Below are positions 32,129-44,618 of a DNA stretch of 64,000 nucleotides, piece after piece; position 1 is the first letter of the stretch, and the number at the start of each line of letters is the position of its first letter. The notes below the pieces were generated by a model, which ran no database searches, was not told the origin of the DNA, and saw only the letters and a program-made list of their open reading frames with translations. A program made the position numbers and the translations under genes. The stretch comes from Amanita rubescens (lineage: Eukaryota > Basidiomycota > Agaricomycetes > Agaricales > Amanitaceae), in the NCBI GenBank assembly GCA_015039365.1, contig WION01000006.1:957986-1021985 (forward strand), in the 5' to 3' direction.

Positions 32129-33795
32129 TTATTTGCTTGCCTCCATGGCTTGGACCTCCAGCTTCTCTGCTTCATTCCAACTTCCAATGTGATGAAATAC
32201 AAGTGCAAATCTAACACATTCATCATCATAGTATACAGTACTTGAACTTAGCTGTACTGCATGATCATGATTTGCTCTAATATGTGGGGCAAGCAGTCCA
32301 CAAAACTTATAGTTATCAACCCTATAGTTCAACTCTACAGAACAGGCTAGCATGGCCCTTGTCATTGAAATCTGCCTATTAATTTCCATATGTAGAAATC
32401 TACTTCTGTTCCAGGAGTTCACTAATGCATGGACTGAGTACATTTTACCACTCTTCTTAAGCAGGGAAAATGATAACAGCACTTGTATCCCTAGTTGAAA
32501 TTGTATTATATCCCATTCTCCCATCTTATCTAAAAACAACATGTCAGGGTCCAACATTGTTACTGACAATGGGAGACCCAGTTTCTGTTCTGCATCAATG
32601 TTCCTCTTCTTGTAGTTTTCTGCTGCATTTTTGAACAATTCTTCTGGTATATTCTCATTATGCAGGAAGGCAATTATTCTATACAGGGTAACAGCACTCT
32701 TAGCTGTTACAGCCCCTGATTCTACTCCCTTTGCAGCCCATGCCTCAATCTCTTTCATTGACATCTCCCAAGTTTCATATGTAGATAATCCATAACCAGA
32801 TGCACCTTTGAAAGAAGGATTATGCATTAATTGATCATGATTTTTGGCATATAGTTCCAGGTAATCTTGAAGTGAGCATCTGCAGGCTACCATGTATGCC
32901 CCAGCCTGGTCAATTGCAAGAGGAATGCCACCAAGCTTTGAGATAAGCTGCTTGGCCAAAATTTGAACATCCTCAGATGTGTGATTTAGTTTGGCTGATT
33001 TGAAAAGCAGTGATAGAGCCTCTTCTTCTTCCATTTCAAGAACCTCCATAGATTCCTCTGTGATCCTACACAATTCAAAATTCCTGCTTGTTATCAAGAT
33101 ATTTCCTCCATTTCCAGGTGGGAGAAATTTCTCAACCACTTGGTATCCACCATCTGCATTATCATATATCATCAACCAATTTGACTTTCTAGAAATCCAT
33201 TTGAGAGTATGTGCAGCTGAGGAGACAGCATTAGGAGGGGCCCCATTATTTGCCTGAGCAATCTGCCTGAGTCTGAGATCAATGACCCCATCTGAAGAAG
33301 CATCAATCCAAAATATGTCAGAAAATCTACAGTATCTCAATTAACTTGTACAGCTACAGAGGTCTAGTAGCACTCACAAACTTTCATTTTCTTCAGTAAA
33401 TTTGAGGCAAATCTGAGTTTTTCCAATACCTCCCAAACCATGCAAAAGAAATGATTTCCTTTTCTCCATGGCATTGGAAATAAAATAATCCTTTAGCCTC
33501 TGTAGACATGTGCTACGACCTGTAAACATGGTGCTAGATTGCCTCACAGGAGGCAAAGGTGCCATCACTTCAGCAGGAGCTGAAGGATTGTTGATTTGCT
33601 AAAGCTCATGATGATTGTGGACCTCACACCAGCACAATAATCACATACTATATAATTCCCACAAAAGTCGACAAACTGACTATTTGCAATTGTGATGTTC
33701 TGAGCTGCAGCAGGGATACCCGCATCGGGTCCAGAGAGAGCCTGTACAACTGGGGGGATACTATTGCTATTGATTCCCCCGGTTTCATCACCCAT
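32129..33795 (-). CDS. NB-ARC domain protein (fungal NLR-like), truncated
   Basis: STAND-class NTPase of the kind used for nonself recognition and regulated death in fungi. N-terminal exon from ATG 33795 has ITIANSQFVDFCGNYIVCD, a short motif region. The NB-ARC domain follows: FTGRSTCLQRLKDYF, P-loop LLHGLGGIGKTQ, WIDASSDGVID, Walker B WLMIYDNAD, GGNILITSRN and the GLPL-like GGIPLAIDQAGAYM, then a winged-helix region. A first TPR begins at HHIGSWNEAEKLEVQ. The frame stops directly after MEASK at 32129, in the target-site duplication of the hAT-like element. An intron of about 50 bp (near 33326-33376) joins ENESL to FSDIFW. The junction near 33600 would need a 29-bp intron, so a frameshift is possible there. 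Confidence 0.8.
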
Positions 33796-34357
33796 TGTAT
33801 CGCAGATTTTGGATTTCTTTACTATAGTAGATGTGAAGCAGTGTGCCCGGTCGGAGGCTATGTAAAGTAAGGTGGTTGTCAAGAAGAAAGAAAGATTGTA
33901 ACGCATGTCACACTTTGCTCGCTGTGAAAAAACTCGAAATAGAATGCAAAACCCAACGTACAGCACATCACGCGTACCACGAAGATACTAGGCTTTGAAC
34001 CAGGCTATGTTGTGCAAAACGGTTGCAGTAGTACGACTGGTAGGTTTCTCGTGACGCGAGCGGTAAATGTGGTGCTACGCTGCATACAACATCCCCGACT
34101 CGGATTCCTTCAATTGATATTCCCTCTTCCAAAAAAATTAACAGGGCTGGCAGCGGAGATCGCAAGATCTGAACCCTCCCTCGAGTCGATTCTAGCCTCA
34201 GTAGTTGAATTCACGACCATCGACATTCTTCTGACTGTTTGATCCCCCATCCGTACTAGTACTGAGTAAATATTGAGAGTTTCACGTAAGACTGCCTCGA
34301 GTTGGCATCGTGTTCACAACACCTCGCGTCGCGCAAACAGACACAAACAGAGGCGCG

Positions 34358-37300
34358 ATGTCATTCAACGGAACACCGCTTGGACAAGGCAGACGCCTCG
34401 ACCGCAGCACGTTTCTCGGGAAACATCAGTACCAACGCCTCGTGTCAAAGTATGTCTCATGTTTTTCATTTTATTTATCGTATATCAATCTATCCTTTAG
34501 CGCGTCATCTGCCACCGCTAAAATCCCACCTCTGCCATCCTCAGACGACGATAACCAACCCGCCCTCGTTCGTTACGCACGCCTTAAGGAACGCGAACAC
34601 GCTTCTGCACCCGACGTTCCTCATCGCCCGGGTGGCCCTAGAATCATCACATCCCCTCCAAACCCAGAAAGGTGGGGTCTCAAGGATACCTCTGTCAACG
34701 TCGCTACCGCCTTCCACCAGGCTGCTTCCGCTGCACCTGACATGCAAACCTATTCGACCAGTCATAACAACGCCTGGGCCTCCGGCTCAAACCGACGCAA
34801 CCCCTCCGTGCCCCGAAGCACCTCTGTCGAGTACGAAAAGGAAGCACAACAGAACGGTTTCAGGAACCGTCTTGCACCTCCCCCCTCGCGTCTAAACAAC
34901 ACTGCAGGAGCTGGTCTCCGCGCTACATCCACCCAGAGCACGCGAAGACCCGTGTCAAAAACGGCGTCTGTCCACCACGTGCCTGACTCTGAAGCGGAAG
35001 CGGAAAACGATGCAGACCACGGCGATCGCGCAAAGAGCCCATTCGACCAAATCATCGACGTCGCAAAGCGTACCCTTGCGCCTGCAACCTTTTACCTCCG
35101 TCAACGCTCTCAGGAACCTGACGGGTCCGCAGAGATTTCCAACGTCAATGGACAAAACTCGACCTACGACTATTCAGCAGAGGAACGCGAATTCCAGGCT
35201 AACCGTTCAACTCCAAACAGCATCTCTGCTCATCGCAAGAATCGTATGTCCACAGACAACAAGGCTTACAAGCCTTCCATTTCCGACGGCGAAAGCTCGG
35301 AAGAGTACTCGGACGACGGCAAGGGTCGTCGTAGAAGAAAAAAGAAAAAAAATGATGGTACTGTTGGAGGTCCATTGACGACACTCCCAATCATGGCAGC
35401 AGATAAGAGAAGGAGAAGAAAGAGTAGAGGAGGAAAGAGCGGAACAGGCGGCGAGGACGATGAAAGTGAGAGTGAGGGTAACACAGCAGCCGAAAAGGTC
35501 AGTTGCAGTTGTCTTTTAAACACCACCGTGGCTGACCAACAGCCACTAGGCATCCAATCCGCGAGCCTCTGTCGCCAGATCATCCGTTGCACCTGCATCT
35601 CGGATATCCATTCCACCTGAGCCCCTGCCTGTGGGCAATGCATCCCTTGATGATACCGAACAAGGACTACAGTCTATACCTGAAGCCGAAATAGAAGATG
35701 AACAAGTACAATTAGAAGCTCGAGACGAATCCCCCGATCTAATCCCAAGTCAGCTACATGCCCCCTTTTCAATAGGCGCTTTCCTTGGACGATTGGTTCA
35801 TTTGACGGTCAAGACGTCCCTGAACACGCTCATATTCTTGGTACACATCTTGTCCGGTCTCTTCTTTGTCATTGGCCGGATACTGGGAACGATAGTCGAA
35901 ATCATCCTGGTCCGCCCATTCCGCATCCTAGGTCTCGTAGGATCACCATCTTCCGAACCAAAACGTCCCGCTGGAAAGTACTTCCTTATCGGCCTTGCCA
36001 TCCTCGGTGTATGGTACGCAATCCAGGAACCGAACAATCTGCCCTTTTCCATTCCATCAATCTCCATCCCCTCCCTCTTCAGCGGCAAAGGTAGATCCAG
36101 CCACGACCAAGTCTTCGTCGCTCCAGATGATGCACCTGCCAATTTTGCTGAACTCATCGCGCGTCTGAAAGTGATCGAGTCTGCCATGTCAGACTTGTCC
36201 CGCACTGATGGCTATCGCGCAAGTAGCTATGGCGGTCTTCTCGGACGCTTGGACGAGTTGGCAGATCGTGTTTCGCGCGAGGCGAGGGAGCAGAAACGCG
36301 TATTGGATATCGTGGATGGAAAAGTTCGAGATGGCGTCGAAGGTGCCGTTCGACGCATTGAAGAGAATGTGGAGAGGAAGGTAGCGGAAGGCGTCGATAG
36401 AAAGGTGGAAAGAAAGGTGGAAGAGAGCGTCGTCAGTCGCGTGAAAGAAGTGGAAAGAAAAGTAATGGATGGAGTCGTGAGCGGTGAACTGAACGGCGTG
36501 AAGAAAGAGATGGAGCTATTAAGGGCCAAGTTGGCAACTTCTACTCCTTCTCCAAGGAATGGAGGAAACGACGAAGAGGCACGAATTAGACTTCGTCTTT
36601 TGGAGGAACGACTGGGCGACATCGAAGGCGACGTCAAGGATGCGCTAGAGCTTGGCAAAAAGGCCATCGTGCCCGCGACATCCGCAACGCCTTCGAGTTC
36701 TAGCATACCCTGGTGGACCAAATTCTCGCCTTCCAAAGGCTCGTCGTCATCCGCCATCACGCTCAAATCGTCCGATGGACAGGACATCACAGAGCTTCTC
36801 GATCAAATGATCACCACTTCCATCCTCACACATCTTCACCAAGACGTACTGGCCATCCCCGACTACGCGCTCTTCTCAGCGGGTGCGCGGGTGATCCTGT
36901 CATTGACCTCTCCGACCCTCGAGGTCAGTCCGCCCACGCTGCCTTCTCAGGTCCTCGCGTTTTTCACCGGACATGGGTACGCACTCGGCAGGCCACCGGT
37001 CACGGCGCTGCATCACGACCTTCAGAACGGGTTTTGCTGGCCGTTCCCTGGGAGTCAAGGTCACCTCGGTGTGTCGCTGGCGGCGCCGATAAGAGTGGAG
37101 AGCGTGACCGTGGATCACGTCCCGAGGAACATTGCATTTGATGTGAGAAGTGCGCCGAAGGAGATGGAAGTTTGGGGGTTGGTCGAGGGAGTGGAGAATA
37201 TGAGAAGGCTAAAGGAGTGGAGGGAGACGAAGGAGAGCCCTGACAATGAAGAAGAAGAGTACCCCTATCCGTCCATACTGCCTCATCAGCCAGAGTACGT

Positions 37301-37523
37301 CCGGGTCGCCAATTTCACCTATGACATGGACGGGCCGAGCCACATTCAAAATTTCCCCGTTTCGGATGAAATTACGGAAATCGGGCTCGATTTTGGTGTC
37401 GTCGTGTTGCTTGTGAAGAGCAATTGGGGCAGAGAAGATTTTACGTGCTTGTATAGGTTCAGGGTGCATGGCAGTCGAGCGCCACCTGACTCGGTGCCCT
37501 TGGAGGATGGAAGCGAGGCATAG
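34358..37523 (+). CDS. SUN-domain protein (Sad1/UNC-84 family)
   Basis: Inner nuclear membrane component of the LINC bridge, linking chromosomes or the spindle pole body to the cytoskeleton via KASH proteins. Three exons: the first ends at about 34449, the second runs 34501-35496, the third from 35546 to the stop at 37523. The N-terminal nucleoplasmic part is Ser/Pro-rich with a basic patch (GRRRRKKKK, DKRRRRKSRG). Two hydrophobic segments follow: TLIFLVHILSGLFFVIGRIL and KYFLIGLAILGVWYAI. A long coiled coil (VERKVAEGVDRKVERKVEES, LRLLEERLGDIEGDV) precedes the C-terminal SUN domain, with DYALFSAGARVI, CWPFPGSQGHLGVSL, VDHVPRNIAF, YVRVANFTYD and FRVHG. About 900 aa. Confidence 0.9.
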
Positions 37524-37778
37524 AGCGCCTCTGAAGAACAAATTTTAACGTATGGTTTTTGTACTATTTTTTTCTTTCCCCTCGTATATCTTTCACTTGA
37601 CGCTAGGTTCTCTAATTCGCTTTTGCTATGCTACGTTATTGATGATCTTTTAACGACATGTCCTGTCTTTTTCATTTTTCTCCGCTTTTTTTTTTTTTTT
37701 TTCATTTTTCCTGATCCCTTTGCGTAGGTCATTGCGGATAAAGCTAAAGCTCGACTGCTGTATATCATACATATCCTA

Positions 37779-37882
37779 CACATTCCGCATACCGCTCGTT
37801 CGTCGATCTCCTGCATGCATGCATTATGTAGCTATGAAGCAAGCAAACACAATGATATTTCCTGTTTAAATGCTATATTAAA
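37779..37882. repeat. Dispersed ~100-bp repeat, copy 1
   Basis: Shares CGCATACCGCTCGTTCGTCG, CTCCTGCATGCATGCATTATG and AAGCAAGCAAACACAA(T/C)GATATTTCCTG with 42725-42822 in the same orientation. It lies between the convergent SUN and Crinkler-type genes. Confidence 0.8.
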
Positions 37883-37988
37883 CAGTAGCACCTGGCATTA
37901 CGAACAGCGGGGTCAAACGAACGTCACTTTGTACAGACATGGAAATGCCTGTACCATCAATACAATCTCCCGAGACGTTCTTGAAACC

Positions 37989-40900
37989 TTAGAACACAGG
38001 GCAGCCTATAGCCTTCACTACTGGATCGGCTGTTGAACCCATATACTCCGTCACTTTATCCCACCGCAAAATAGCCACATCATCCTCCCCATTGAAATGC
38101 TGCCGAGCCTTTTCATCGTTAGGGGTTGCAATGACACGAAGGAATCTGGGGGTCTGTCGGGTTGAGTGTGAAGCAGATTTCTGCGAGGCTTGGGTGCTGC
38201 TGCTGCGATACTGGCCGCGATAAGTCTCAGCTACTTTTGGTGCATCTCCTCCTTTCCCAAGGATCGTCTCCAACGTCCTCTTCAGATCATTTTCGAGATT
38301 CGGGAAAGACACTGGCGCATATTGACCCTGTTTCCCGTCGGCCTATAAACATCAAAACGAGGGTAGAGGCTGACGGGGATTACAAAGTATGATACCTACC
38401 ACCACCGTGTAGAACAATTCAGGTGTAACAGAATCGAGGGCCTTTTTCCAGATCGTGGCAATGAGTTCCGGTGTAAGTTTTGATTGAATTACAGTAAGAA
38501 TCAGCTCTCTTGTCTCTGGGTTTTGAAGGACACACAACAAGTCACCACCCATGTGGGTGTCCGGAAAAAGAAAAACCTTTCCATCCGGATCTTCCAAAAA
38601 TTTGAGAACGTCTGTGGGCGATTGAGCCTTGAGGCCCAAGCGATCGGAACTGCCTTCATTCCATGATACTGGGCGGCTCTGCATTACATTACCAGCGACA
38701 CGCTTCAGGGAGACTAAGGTAAACTTCATCGACCCTAATTTCTCGCCGCAGTGGAAGACGTCTGCAAGACGACTAGACTTCCCCCCAAAATTTTCCATGA
38801 GCACGAGAAGCAAAGCCGCTTCAAGCACAAATCCGAGTGACGAATGGTTGACAGCAGTGCGAAATGACCTAATCATCCAGTTCTTCCTCGACGTCCATTT
38901 ATGCTTTTCGAAAAGCGACCTGAGGGAGAGAACTACCAATGGTTCGGAAATGTATACAGGAAGGTTTATGTCACCTTCCAATGCGCGAGTGCGCGACATC
39001 TTATTCAAGAAACCTACACCCAGCGCAACCATTTCATGCATTTTGTCTTCAATGGGAATGGACGTAAGTTCACTTCCTAACGTCCACCGCATAAAAGCGT
39101 CAGTTAGGCAATGTATCAATTCCATTCCTATCAAATACGCGGTCGGTCCACGAATCAGTGAAAGAGATACTACACTGACCATTTGATAATCCTTCTTTGA
39201 AAAGGCGCTCCAATTCAGTAAGTGGTTGATACTTTTTGATCTTTTTGTCCAAATCGGGCGAAATAGGTGGTTCACCAGCCTCCAGTTCGATTGCATCGGT
39301 AATTTTGAATCCAGTCAAGCGTTCAGCGAACGAGGTGAGGACACGGTGTCGCGGGACATCTTCCGAGTGGAGAAAAATCTCAATAAGGCTCGCCGTCAGG
39401 CGGTAACTATAATCAACGACGAGAAAGAATCTTGTAGCGCCAAATAATAGACATACCGGCCAGAAAACCAGGACTTCATGCGCTCCAACAATCGCCGATC
39501 TGAGACGTTATCCTTGGAGAGATTGAGGTACCGAGAAATATAGACCTCTTGAGAAGAATCCTCACTCGTGAAACACCCAACATTAGTGAAGACTCCCTGG
39601 CTTTCGTTTGTCACCTCTTTTGCGGCACGAGAACACACCGCATGTTTCACCATTTCCATCGACAGGCCAGTTCCCGAAAGAATAATTCTCTTGAAGATCT
39701 GAGAGGACTGAAAGAAGCTAACCATTTCACGAAGAATGGGGCGCCGTTCGGTCCCCGACGCAGAGCGAAAGAAGTTTAGATACTCGGCAGCCACCTGTGC
39801 CTCATCGATCACGACAAATAGACGTGTATCACTTTCCATAGAAAATAGATAGTTCTCGACGTTCCTCATTGAAGAGCGAGTAATATCACGCATAATATCA
39901 GTCGTAGCATACCGAATGCTCCGAAGTACTTTGACAAAGAGGTCTTTATCGTCATGCACTAAATGGGGAGGCAAAACTTGAGCAAAGACCCATCGCCGTC
40001 GAGCCACCGTGACATCCGTGTTAACAGGAAGGCGTTGCACAAGTTGCTTCAGGATAAAGATACGCGCACACAACAACATTTCAAAGGCGCGGTGAGCAAC
40101 AGGACCGTTACTGGCAAGGTCCGGGGATTTTGTGCTCCAAGTACTCATAGATTGCAATATTTCAGTCGCTTCCATGAAGTCGTTGGATCCAGATGCCATT
40201 CCTATCATACTCCTGCACGAAATATAAAGGCCCCAATGAGAGCAAAGACCGTCAAGCGAAAGCCGTGTTTTACCCGAGCCAGAGACGCTAAATAGATGGC
40301 TAGAAAGAGCAAGATCAGAATTAATCATTTTCACAATTATCCCAGCACCACGAACACTATATCACATGAATCATCTATACCGCGCTCAAACAACTCTTTG
40401 ATTCGTTCCTGATGTGTATGCTTGCCGAGATCGTGGATGAGAAGAATTGGGCGATGGGGCAGATTCACCCTGAACTTTTTGAGTTTGTCCTCAGGTTGGA
40501 TCGAGTCGAGATGTCCGTCCAACTTCCCAGTAGCCAAGTATTCGATATACTCCTCAAAGCCTTCAAATGCTTTGGTCATGCTCTCTTCCGTCTGTTGGCG
40601 GGTGAGGCGCGGGGGTGAAGCTAAAAACTGTTCACAAAGCCGTCCACATTTGAAGGTACACCACCTACGTTTTTCAACCGTTCCTGCTTGTATCTTAGGA
40701 GGTGGTGTGTGTGGCGGTGAATTATCGAGACGAGGTCGTTTAAGAGGACGCTCTGATGATGTTGGAGAACACGTACGCGAGCAGGAGAATGTGTGAGAGG
40801 CAGGATAGAAGGCAGAGGGAGAGTTCATGGCAGCCAGCGTGATAAGATATTCATATTTAGGCGGCGTTGGGATAGGCGGCCGTCATTCGGTATATATTAG

Positions 40901-41600
40901 ACGCGGAAGATGAAGGACGATCCGGGAAGAAGGGTCAGGATCGGGAAGAAGGAAAAAGGACGATGAGATGAGGTGATGAGGGTGAGAACGCGCGTGAGGA
41001 GGCGGAATTAGAAGGTAAACGGACGGTAGGAATGAGCGGTTGAGATGGATGGATGAGGGGTGGCACAAGACATGTAGGATTCGAAACCAAGGATTGAAGA
41101 TGGCACAAAAGAGCAACGAATCAGCAAACGAGACAGTTTTTTCGTAATCTTCAGCCGTGGAGAACTAATCCCACTCACCAATGGCCGGGGCCTTTACAAT
41201 TATGTGGATTTCGCCTTTGGGAGGCGGCATTGAAAAAAATTCGATGACGCTGTGGGTGGACTTTAATTTGTCCGCAAAGTCCAAAAGACCATGTCCCAGG
41301 AACCCGATACGTGCAGCCAGAGTTTCTTCTGGATCCGCAGGCATAGAGTCCTTTGGCTGAGAGAAATGAAGTTACTTCACATCGTAAGTCATCAATAATG
41401 GCGCTCACCTTCCACAGTTCCAGAGTGTAAGCATCAACATCCTTTAAGGTACCACGTGTTGCCTTGCTTTGTATAACTTCCTTCAAGTCATTAACCTTAC
41501 AATTGTGCTCCACGGTGACTTTAAAGACTTTATATTCGCCTTCGATAAGACAATTAAGATTAAGCTTGGGAGGGTCGTCCTGGCCCGGGGTAACAGGCAT
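37989..41600 (-). CDS. Crinkler-type protein: Ubl header, P-loop NTPase, nuclease-like end
   Basis: The first two exons (from ATG 41600) form the Crinkler header, a ubiquitin-like domain: LNLNCLIEGEYKVFKVTVEH, VNDLKEVIQS, DVDAYTLELWK, then FADKLKSTHSVIEFF and PPPKGEIHIIVKAPAI. A long pyrimidine-tract intron (41182 to about 40765) can join it in frame to ERPLKRPRLDNS, a basic nuclear-type signal. The NTPase has VSGSGKTRLS, Walker B LFVVIDEAQVAAE and ILSGTGLSM. The C-terminal part has GFVLEAALLL, GGDLLCVL and LTVIQSK, which fits a PD-(D/E)XK-like nuclease core (E...D...QxK). The stop is at 37989. In oomycetes and some fungi such proteins are secreted or nuclear effectors; no signal peptide is seen here. 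The header and body could instead be separate genes. Confidence 0.72.
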
Positions 41601-41863
41601 TATGGAGAGGAGGAGGTTTGCACTGCCACAAGTCTGGTCTCAGAGAACGTACCAGACGACGGTGCGTCAAGATGAACTGAAAAAACAGTTGTTTACTACG
41701 CGGCGGACTGACCCACTTCCACGGGCCGCAGATCCCTCACTGTCTACGATTCCTGACATCACAATCCATTGCCTAGTCTGAAACCGCGAAATGGAGGGGT
41801 ACTAAGTAAAACTGACCATCGCATTACCCAGACCACGCATCCAAATCTCTCGTTACTTCTCAG

Positions 41864-42246
41864 GGCTTTACACGTGCGATATCACGATCCTTGTCTTTTC
41901 TCGTCGACCTCGACTTCGGCGTCATCTGCGTGGGCCTTAGCGTGGCATTGATATTCTGGGTCTATATGAGTCAGAAATCCCGACGCGTCGCTCATGCGTC
42001 GGCACGGAGCAGTGGACAAGAGATACTGCCCTCACCTCTATCGGATGTGAACCCACCTTCTATGCAGCAGGCGCATCAACTTCCTCATACAATTTACGTG
42101 AGCGTGTCCTTCTGTCGATGTGTATTCGACTCGGGATGCTGATACAAATATTGTAGAATCCTAATGATCTTTCTACTTAGGTGACGTCCGGCCTCTTGCG
42201 GCGTCCAAGCTCCACTCCCTCACCATCGACCCTATACGAAAAATAA
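41864..42246 (+). CDS. Small single-pass membrane protein, unknown
   Basis: An exon from about 41864 reads FLVDLDFGVICVGLSVALIF with a transmembrane helix, then a Ser/Gln/His-rich cytosolic stretch (QKSRRVAHASARSSGQEILP, MQQAHQLPHTIY). A GTGAGC donor at about 42100 and an acceptor at 42180 join it to VTSGLLRRPSSTPSPSTLYE and a stop at 42244-42246. The start codon was not resolved; an ATG at 41793 does not give the right phase. No family recognised. Confidence 0.4.
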
Positions 42247-42724
42247 CGATATGGAACGAATATCACCTTGATTCCAAGCTATTGACATCGTCATATGTTG
42301 CCTTGTGTCGGCGCATTGAGCCGCTGATGCCCCAGGATTGAAGAATTTCACAAAACTAGCGGCAACCAGAGACATGTACCATTATAATCTAGGTTGCCTG
42401 CGGTGTGGACGCAAGATCACTTCGAAAGGGAGACTCTCTAGCCCAGGCCGCGGTTAGCAGCGTCTTTTCTCCGACGCCATTACCTATTAAAACCCAACCC
42501 TAATCACTGTTGCGCTCATGGACTTGTATTCTCTGAACAATGCACTATTAGAAATACGTCCTGCATTACACGTTGAGTATATCTAGAAATCGATCGATAA
42601 CGCTAGGTTTTCTCGGCCGTTCAGGTATTAGTTTCAAAAACTGGCTAGTGTCGCCAATTTTTTCCTGCTTGACATGTCGTTGGAGGGTTTAGCATGCACT
42701 GTGATCCGTGAAGCGCTCATACAC
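42247..42724. other. No gene recognised
   Basis: Spacer between the small membrane protein gene and the metallophosphoesterase 3' end. It holds no supported gene; its right edge runs into the second copy of a dispersed repeat. Confidence 0.4.
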
Positions 42725-42822
42725 CACATTCTGCATACCGCTCGTTCGTCGATAGGCTCCTGCATGCATGCATTATGAAGCAAGCAAACACAACGATATT
42801 TCCTGTTTAAATGCTATTTTAA
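42725..42822. repeat. Dispersed ~100-bp repeat, copy 2
   Basis: Same orientation as 37779-37882, lacking an 8-base TAGCTATG insert present there. The copy extends up to the stop codon of the metallophosphoesterase gene (42819-42821), forming its 3' flank. Confidence 0.8.
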
Positions 42823-44309
42823 AACGGTATATCTGCCAGTTGCTTGAGGTCGTGCGGCTTCTCCAGGCCCGGATACACGGCATGTACCACTTCCCTCTGC
42901 GTCTTGCCATCGAAAGTGTATTGGATATCTAACGCAGATAACATCCCACCCTTCCCTTTTACAAACCTGAATCGATTTGGACTCGGAAAAACGGTGCTGA
43001 AACGCTCCCAACTCGTAATTCCTTGATTCGATATCACTCAGACCAACAAGTGCGGAACGATAGAGATGGATCTTACCAGTATCGATCACAATGATCTTTC
43101 CGTTGCAGTTCTCAACGATTCCCTATGGATATCGCCTTAGCTAATAGGCGTCTGGATACGCACCTGAACACACCTTCTCGTTCCGTGTGTGGCCAACGAC
43201 AATTCTTCTTGCCCCAATGACCTTCAGCATCCTTTCTACTTCGGGACAATCTGGACTTCTAGCGGCTAATCCGCGGTACCACAAAGGTCCTTGTTTTTGG
43301 TCACAAAGCAATTCTTGATCAGGAGTTAGTTCTCGTGCTACGCAAAGGATCAACAACATCACACAGCACTAAGACAACATGAGAACTCATACTAAAACGA
43401 AGATTCTTGACATTCGTCAAGAGAAACTCTTGCAAACGTTCAACCAAACCTTTTGCTATTGAGTTGATGCGCCCCGGGAAAGGGAGTAGCTTTTCATACG
43501 TCGAAGGTGATAATCCGGCATGTACAAACGCAATTGCTGAGTGGGAGAACTGGGGCTCCTTCCCTAGCTCGTAAGGAGGTTTGTTCTGGTACAGAGGAAG
43601 GAGCAGAGCTCCGAGATAATTGTTGGCCAAAGATTTGCCAATTGACCCATATTTAGTAAGTGCTCGTCTTCGGACATTTTCATGATCTGTCGGCCCGAAT
43701 GTTTTCAACTCTTCAGGATTCACGAAGCTACGCTTCGCAATTAGCACGATGCATTGATACCATCGCAACCGAAAACTCACCCCCAGCGATCTGTGTAACC
43801 ACATTTGTTTACAATATTTGCGAGATAAAAGCAAGCTTACGCATAAGATTTTCCACTTCGTGATTCCCAAGAAGTGTATAAACTTTTCCACCATGCTTGT
43901 CTGCTTCGCCACGCAACTCGTCCAGGTACCCAAACAACTTTAACGTATCAGGGCCTCTATAAGAAAGGAGATAAAACATTTTCACAGATAGGTAGGGAAC
44001 ATGTTATACCCACCGATCCATCACATCACCCAACTGAACAAAGACGTCTACCTTTCCTGACCACCTGCCATATTGGTCTACGACACCGAGATACTTCAAT
44101 ATGGTGAGGAATCGCTCATAGTCACCATGCACATCTCCGACCGCGACTATTCGGAGTTTGTGCACGTCACCCCCAGCATCCCATCGCGCCTCCAGGTCAC
44201 GCGCATCGAAAATTTCGACGGTTGTATCATTTCCATAATTGTAACCCTGGCATGCGATAGTGAAAAAGAGGAGCAGTATAAAAGTTGTCCAGTGGCGATG
44301 TGAGAGCAT
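42819..44309 (-). CDS. Secreted metallophosphoesterase (calcineurin-like)
   Basis: Signal peptide MLSHRHWTTFILLLFFTIA at the ATG at 44309. Metal-binding motifs in order: RIVAVGDVHGDYERF, VFVQLGDVMDRWV, YTLLGNHEVENLM (on the 43800-43910 exon), AFVHAGLSPSTYEKL, ARRIVVGHTRNE and KIIVIDTGKIHLYRS. This order and the secreted form match the fungal/bacterial Shewanella-type phosphoesterases rather than PP1/PP2A. It ends ALDIQYTFDGKTQREVVHAV...LADIPF at 42819; another frame over the same bases ends at 42814 but lacks sense. Seven or more exons. The substrate is unknown. Confidence 0.82.
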
Positions 44310-44586
44310 TTATGATTTCGGTACTAGCAATTTTAGCAAAGCTGGGGTTATCTTAAATATGTATCCAGGCCGAAGATTCGGATTAGCTGAGACAGGAAAC
44401 CTGTGCATCAATTTGGCCAACGACTGACTGATGTAACCTGATGTAAGTAAGATTCAACATACCATGAAACCCGTTTAGGCGCTAAGCGTGCGCCGTGCCA
44501 CTCTCATGCAAACTTGGTTATTGACTAAAGAGACGATAAAGCCTCAGACTCGAAATCTCGGAGGCCAGCCGCCAGGGTCTTTTTTG

Positions 44587-44618
44587 TCTCAGCGGCAAGG
44601 GTACAAAATTAATATTTC
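44587..44618. repeat. Short repeat shared with 46292-46323
   Basis: TCTCAGC(G/A)G(C/T)AAG..TACAAAATTAATATTTC occurs here and at 46292-46323, that is on both sides of the HNH gene and in the same orientation. Surrounding bases are only weakly similar. Confidence 0.55.

Noticed and set aside
33960..34200. Possible tRNA (GGTTCAAAGCC-like T-arm)
   Set aside because: No acceptor or anticodon stem could be folded around it on either strand.
37690..37702. Long T-run as a functional terminator or recombination site
   Set aside because: A simple homopolymer downstream of the SUN gene; no adjacent structure to support a special role.
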